From JBHGBB01 sp041946755 (GTDB taxonomy: Bacteria > UBP4 > UBA4092 > JAOAEQ01): a stretch of DNA of 7,437 nucleotides. The notes under the pieces were generated by a model, which ran no database searches, was not told the origin of the DNA, and was given only the letters and a program-made list of their open reading frames with translations. Shown here piece by piece: positions 5,214 to 7,437 of the stretch; the stretch's first letter is position 1, and the number at the start of each line of letters is the position of its first letter. The stretch covers positions 1 through 7,437 of the forward strand of contig JBHGBB010000189.1 in the NCBI GenBank assembly GCA_041946755.1. The letters run 5' to 3'. The position numbers and the translations under genes were made by a program.

Positions 5214-7437
5214 ATGGAAATTCCTCGATTTGAAACACAGAATATCAATCCTCGCCTTTTCACTGAAGACATCGGTAATACATTCCAGTATTTAGTTCAT
5301 GAATTACTTTTACCGGAGCATCCAAAGTTGCATAGATTCCTAGGTGGAGGTAAAGATGGAGGAATAGATCTCATTGAAACAGCCGATACCTGTTTTGTTG
5401 TTGAATGCAAGGTTATCGGAGAAGATGATTATACTCAAATAGAACAGCGTTGGAAAAAAGTAAAAAGCCATTTAGAAGAGCATCTTAGTGACCCTGATGG
5501 TCCCACTAAAGGGCAATCTCAATATCAGCCATGGTATTCAACGGATAACCCAATTTCTGAATATGTTTTTTGCATTAGTGCAGAGTATAAAAACGAACAA
5601 CAGCGGCGAGATTTAGTAGAACAAATAACTGATTTCTTCCATACTCTTGTTGCAAAGTATACTCATCTTTCTCACCTAAGTGCAATAGTAGTTACAACCC
5701 TTGATTGGAACGACCTTTGCATTAATCTGAGCAAACAGCCGCATAGCATATTTCGTTGGTTTCCGATATCACGTCCTAATGGTCTTGTTCCGCTAGATGA
5801 AACATATGATGTTGGTACTTTCCGAGCATATCTGAATAGTTCAAAATTACCTTATTACAGCCTTACTGAACATCTAGGTATTGCCCCGGCTCCAGAAGGA
5901 GTGACAATACAGAACGAAACAAGTCTTCTTGCTCATTTTGAAAATAAAGCTATTACCGGACTGGTAATTAATGGTAAAGGTGGTATTGGGAAAAGTCGTA
6001 TTACTCTAGAACTAGGTTGGTTAGCATTAAAAATGGGCTGGACTGTGATACGGGTCCAAGGGCGCCTTAAGGATGATGCACTAGATAATCTCACTGAAAA
6101 ACTAACACCAGAAACACCGGCATTACTATTGATTGATTATATCGAAACCCAAAATGATTTTAATGAATTAGTTGAAACCCTGAGTTTGCTAAACGATAGT
6201 GGTATTGCACGTATTCATTATATAGCCGCATGCCGGTCCAGTTATTATCATCAGGCTATTGCTGCATCAGGCAGGCATTTATCAGTTGATCTTTCACCCT
6301 CTCCAGGTGCTGATTCTCAAGAATGGTATACCAAATATCGTTATGAAACGGTTAAGAGAATCTTGATTAAATCTGGTATTGAACTAAAAGAACAGCATTT
6401 TAAAATATGTCATGACCTGCCTATTCTAGCTGTTTTTCTTGATTATTTGCATAAAGTCGGTCGAAATGAAGATTTATCAGAATTATTATCTGAAATCGAG
6501 TTTGGTCATTGGGTCAGAAAGCGTATACAACTTACTTTTGAAAAGGACGTTTCTCGCGAGTTGGCTTTATTGATTCCGTTATTCCCAATGACTGATACTG
6601 CCTCCGGTAAACTCGCTCAAGACCTGTACCGCCCAGTTTTCGACCGATTAGCAGCAGATGGCTGGATTGAAAGAATATCATCTTATCTGCCAAGTTCAAG
6701 TGATATGTGGGTCACAGCACATGATGTATTAGCAGATCAGATATTATTGGCCTATCTTCAAAGCATAGCTAATACTGCAGATATGTATATTCGAGATATA
6801 TTTTCCCTTGCTACTAGATTAGGTTGCCTTGGTTCAGTTATTGTTTCGCTTCAAAGGATAGCCGATTTACCGCCACTTAATACGTTACCTTGGTTGAAAA
6901 TTATCTCCGATGCTATTACAGAAAATGAAAATGAGTGGAAAAATATCCGAGACCTTTTAATCCGGACTACATTACTTACTGTACCTGACAAGATTGCTTT
7001 ACTTGACTCGCATAAGGAACTTTGGAATAATGCGGAACATGATATCGATTTCCAAAATGCTCTTGGATGGTTTGCCCATTACTTATTAGATAATGAGAGC
7101 AAAGATATTCCTGAATCACATAAACAGAATTTCTTAGAATGGATTATTAAAGCAGCACAACATGCTGAGCGAAGTAACTACATAATCAATTGGGGCTTGC
7201 GATTCGCTCCAGATGCTTTGAAGGAAATCGCATTGCGTTGGATTATTAGAAAATCATACCTTTTCCAAACCCATTATGTGATAGTTGCTTGGTTAGAGAT
7301 TGGCGGTGACAAGGTACCGGTATATAATGCGATTAAAGAATGGCTTAGTAGATTCACTACTGACTTAAAAGCGAGTCATGTATACAAAGCCTGGTTGGAT
7401 GCCGGCGGGGATAAATTACTGGTGGAGAAACCAATAG
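5214..7437 (+). CDS. PD-(D/E)XK nuclease-STAND NTPase, Avs-like (3' end beyond window)
   Basis: An open frame of 741 codons runs off the right edge with no stop. Residues 1 to about 150 resemble a PD-(D/E)XK nuclease: an N-terminal helix (DIGNTFQYLVHELL), then GGGKDGGIDL with D52 and VVECKV with E64 and K66. From about 235 comes a P-loop NTPase: Walker A GKGGIGKS (254-261), Walker B ALLLIDYIE with D308, AACRSSYY with R341 as a sensor-like arginine, and DLPILAVF (401-408), like the GxP element of STAND proteins. An all-helical region follows, then repeats with W660, W693 and W727. This is the architecture of antiphage STAND proteins: a C-terminal sensor, ATP-driven oligomerisation and an N-terminal nuclease effector. 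No ribosome site precedes the ATG, and an in-frame TAA at 5205 rules out a longer start. Related STAND or restriction-like ATPases remain possible. The role in defence is inference. Confidence 0.88.
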   Translation, partial: MEIPRFETQNINPRLFTEDIGNTFQYLVHELLLPEHPKLHRFLGGGKDGGIDLIETADTCFVVECKVIGEDDYTQIEQRWKKVKSHLEEHLSDPDGPTKGQSQYQPWYSTDNPISEYVFCISAEYKNEQQRRDLVEQITDFFHTLVAKYTHLSHLSAIVVTTLDWNDLCINLSKQPHSIFRWFPISRPNGLVPLDETYDVGTFRAYLNSSKLPYYSLTEHLGIAPAPEGVTIQNETSLLAHFENKAITGLVINGKGGIGKSRITLELGWLALKMGWTVIRVQGRLKDDALDNLTEKLTPETPALLLIDYIETQNDFNELVETLSLLNDSGIARIHYIAACRSSYYHQAIAASGRHLSVDLSPSPGADSQEWYTKYRYETVKRILIKSGIELKEQHFKICHDLPILAVFLDYLHKVGRNEDLSELLSEIEFGHWVRKRIQLTFEKDVSRELALLIPLFPMTDTASGKLAQDLYRPVFDRLAADGWIERISSYLPSSSDMWVTAHDVLADQILLAYLQSIANTADMYIRDIFSLATRLGCLGSVIVSLQRIADLPPLNTLPWLKIISDAITENENEWKNIRDLLIRTTLLTVPDKIALLDSHKELWNNAEHDIDFQNALGWFAHYLLDNESKDIPESHKQNFLEWIIKAAQHAERSNYIINWGLRFAPDALKEIALRWIIRKSYLFQTHYVIVAWLEIGGDKVPVYNAIKEWLSRFTTDLKASHVYKAWLDAGGDKLLVEKPI
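7191..7437 (+). repeat. Start of a C-terminal protein repeat array in the STAND gene
   Basis: The protein repeats with a spacing of 33-34 residues: NWGLRF (W660), AWLEIGGDK (W693), AWLDAGGDK (W727). The last two units are clear, each W-L-acidic-x-G-G-D-K followed by a hydrophobic helix; the first is diverged. The array continues past the window. A period near 34 is like helical solenoid repeats, and in STAND proteins this part normally senses the ligand. Confidence 0.7.

Noticed and set aside
7432..7437. CAATAG at the right edge read as a stop for the STAND gene
   Set aside because: The TAG is out of frame; the gene reads CCA ATA G and stays open at the edge.

Overview
The window is AT-rich (clearly above half A+T by eye) bacterial DNA. 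The coding strand is always the + strand, and several genes carry textbook AAGGAGG or GGAGG ribosome sites, so this is a bacterium with a canonical anti-Shine-Dalgarno. Intergenic stretches carry degenerate 7-bp tandem repeats and a tandem 20-bp repeat. The gene mix (orphan nuclease, 2TM effector-like protein, STAND ATPase, single metabolic and DUF genes) looks like accessory DNA of an environmental, perhaps uncultured, bacterium. I cannot place it in a phylum.

Left part (1-1956): after a non-genic, repeat-bearing leader comes an endonuclease/exonuclease/phosphatase (EEP) superfamily enzyme with all catalytic motifs intact. Next is a small two-transmembrane SLATT-like protein. SLATT domains are predicted membrane-perturbing effectors of prokaryotic conflict systems, so the two together are a candidate compact defence or toxin-type module.

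Middle part (2246-4846): a TIM-barrel sugar phosphate isomerase/epimerase-like protein and a YdeI/OmpD-associated-family protein overlap by ATGA and are surely cotranscribed. A protein of unknown family and a DUF2314 putative lipoprotein follow, 18 bp apart.

Right part (4847-7437): a 367-bp gene-free stretch holds heptad repeats and a perfect consensus sigma70 promoter (TTGACA, 17 bp, TATAAT). The promoter drives a large gene that runs off the right edge (741 codons visible). Its product has an N-terminal PD-(D/E)XK nuclease-like domain, a P-loop STAND-type NTPase and the beginning of a C-terminal repeat array of about 34 residues per unit with a W-L-x-x-G-G signature. This is the architecture of antiphage STAND (Avs-like) sensors.

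The most interesting reading is an accessory or defence island: an EEP + SLATT pair on the left and a nuclease-STAND protein on the right, with housekeeping-like cargo between them. That functional reading is inference; the domain motifs are seen directly.
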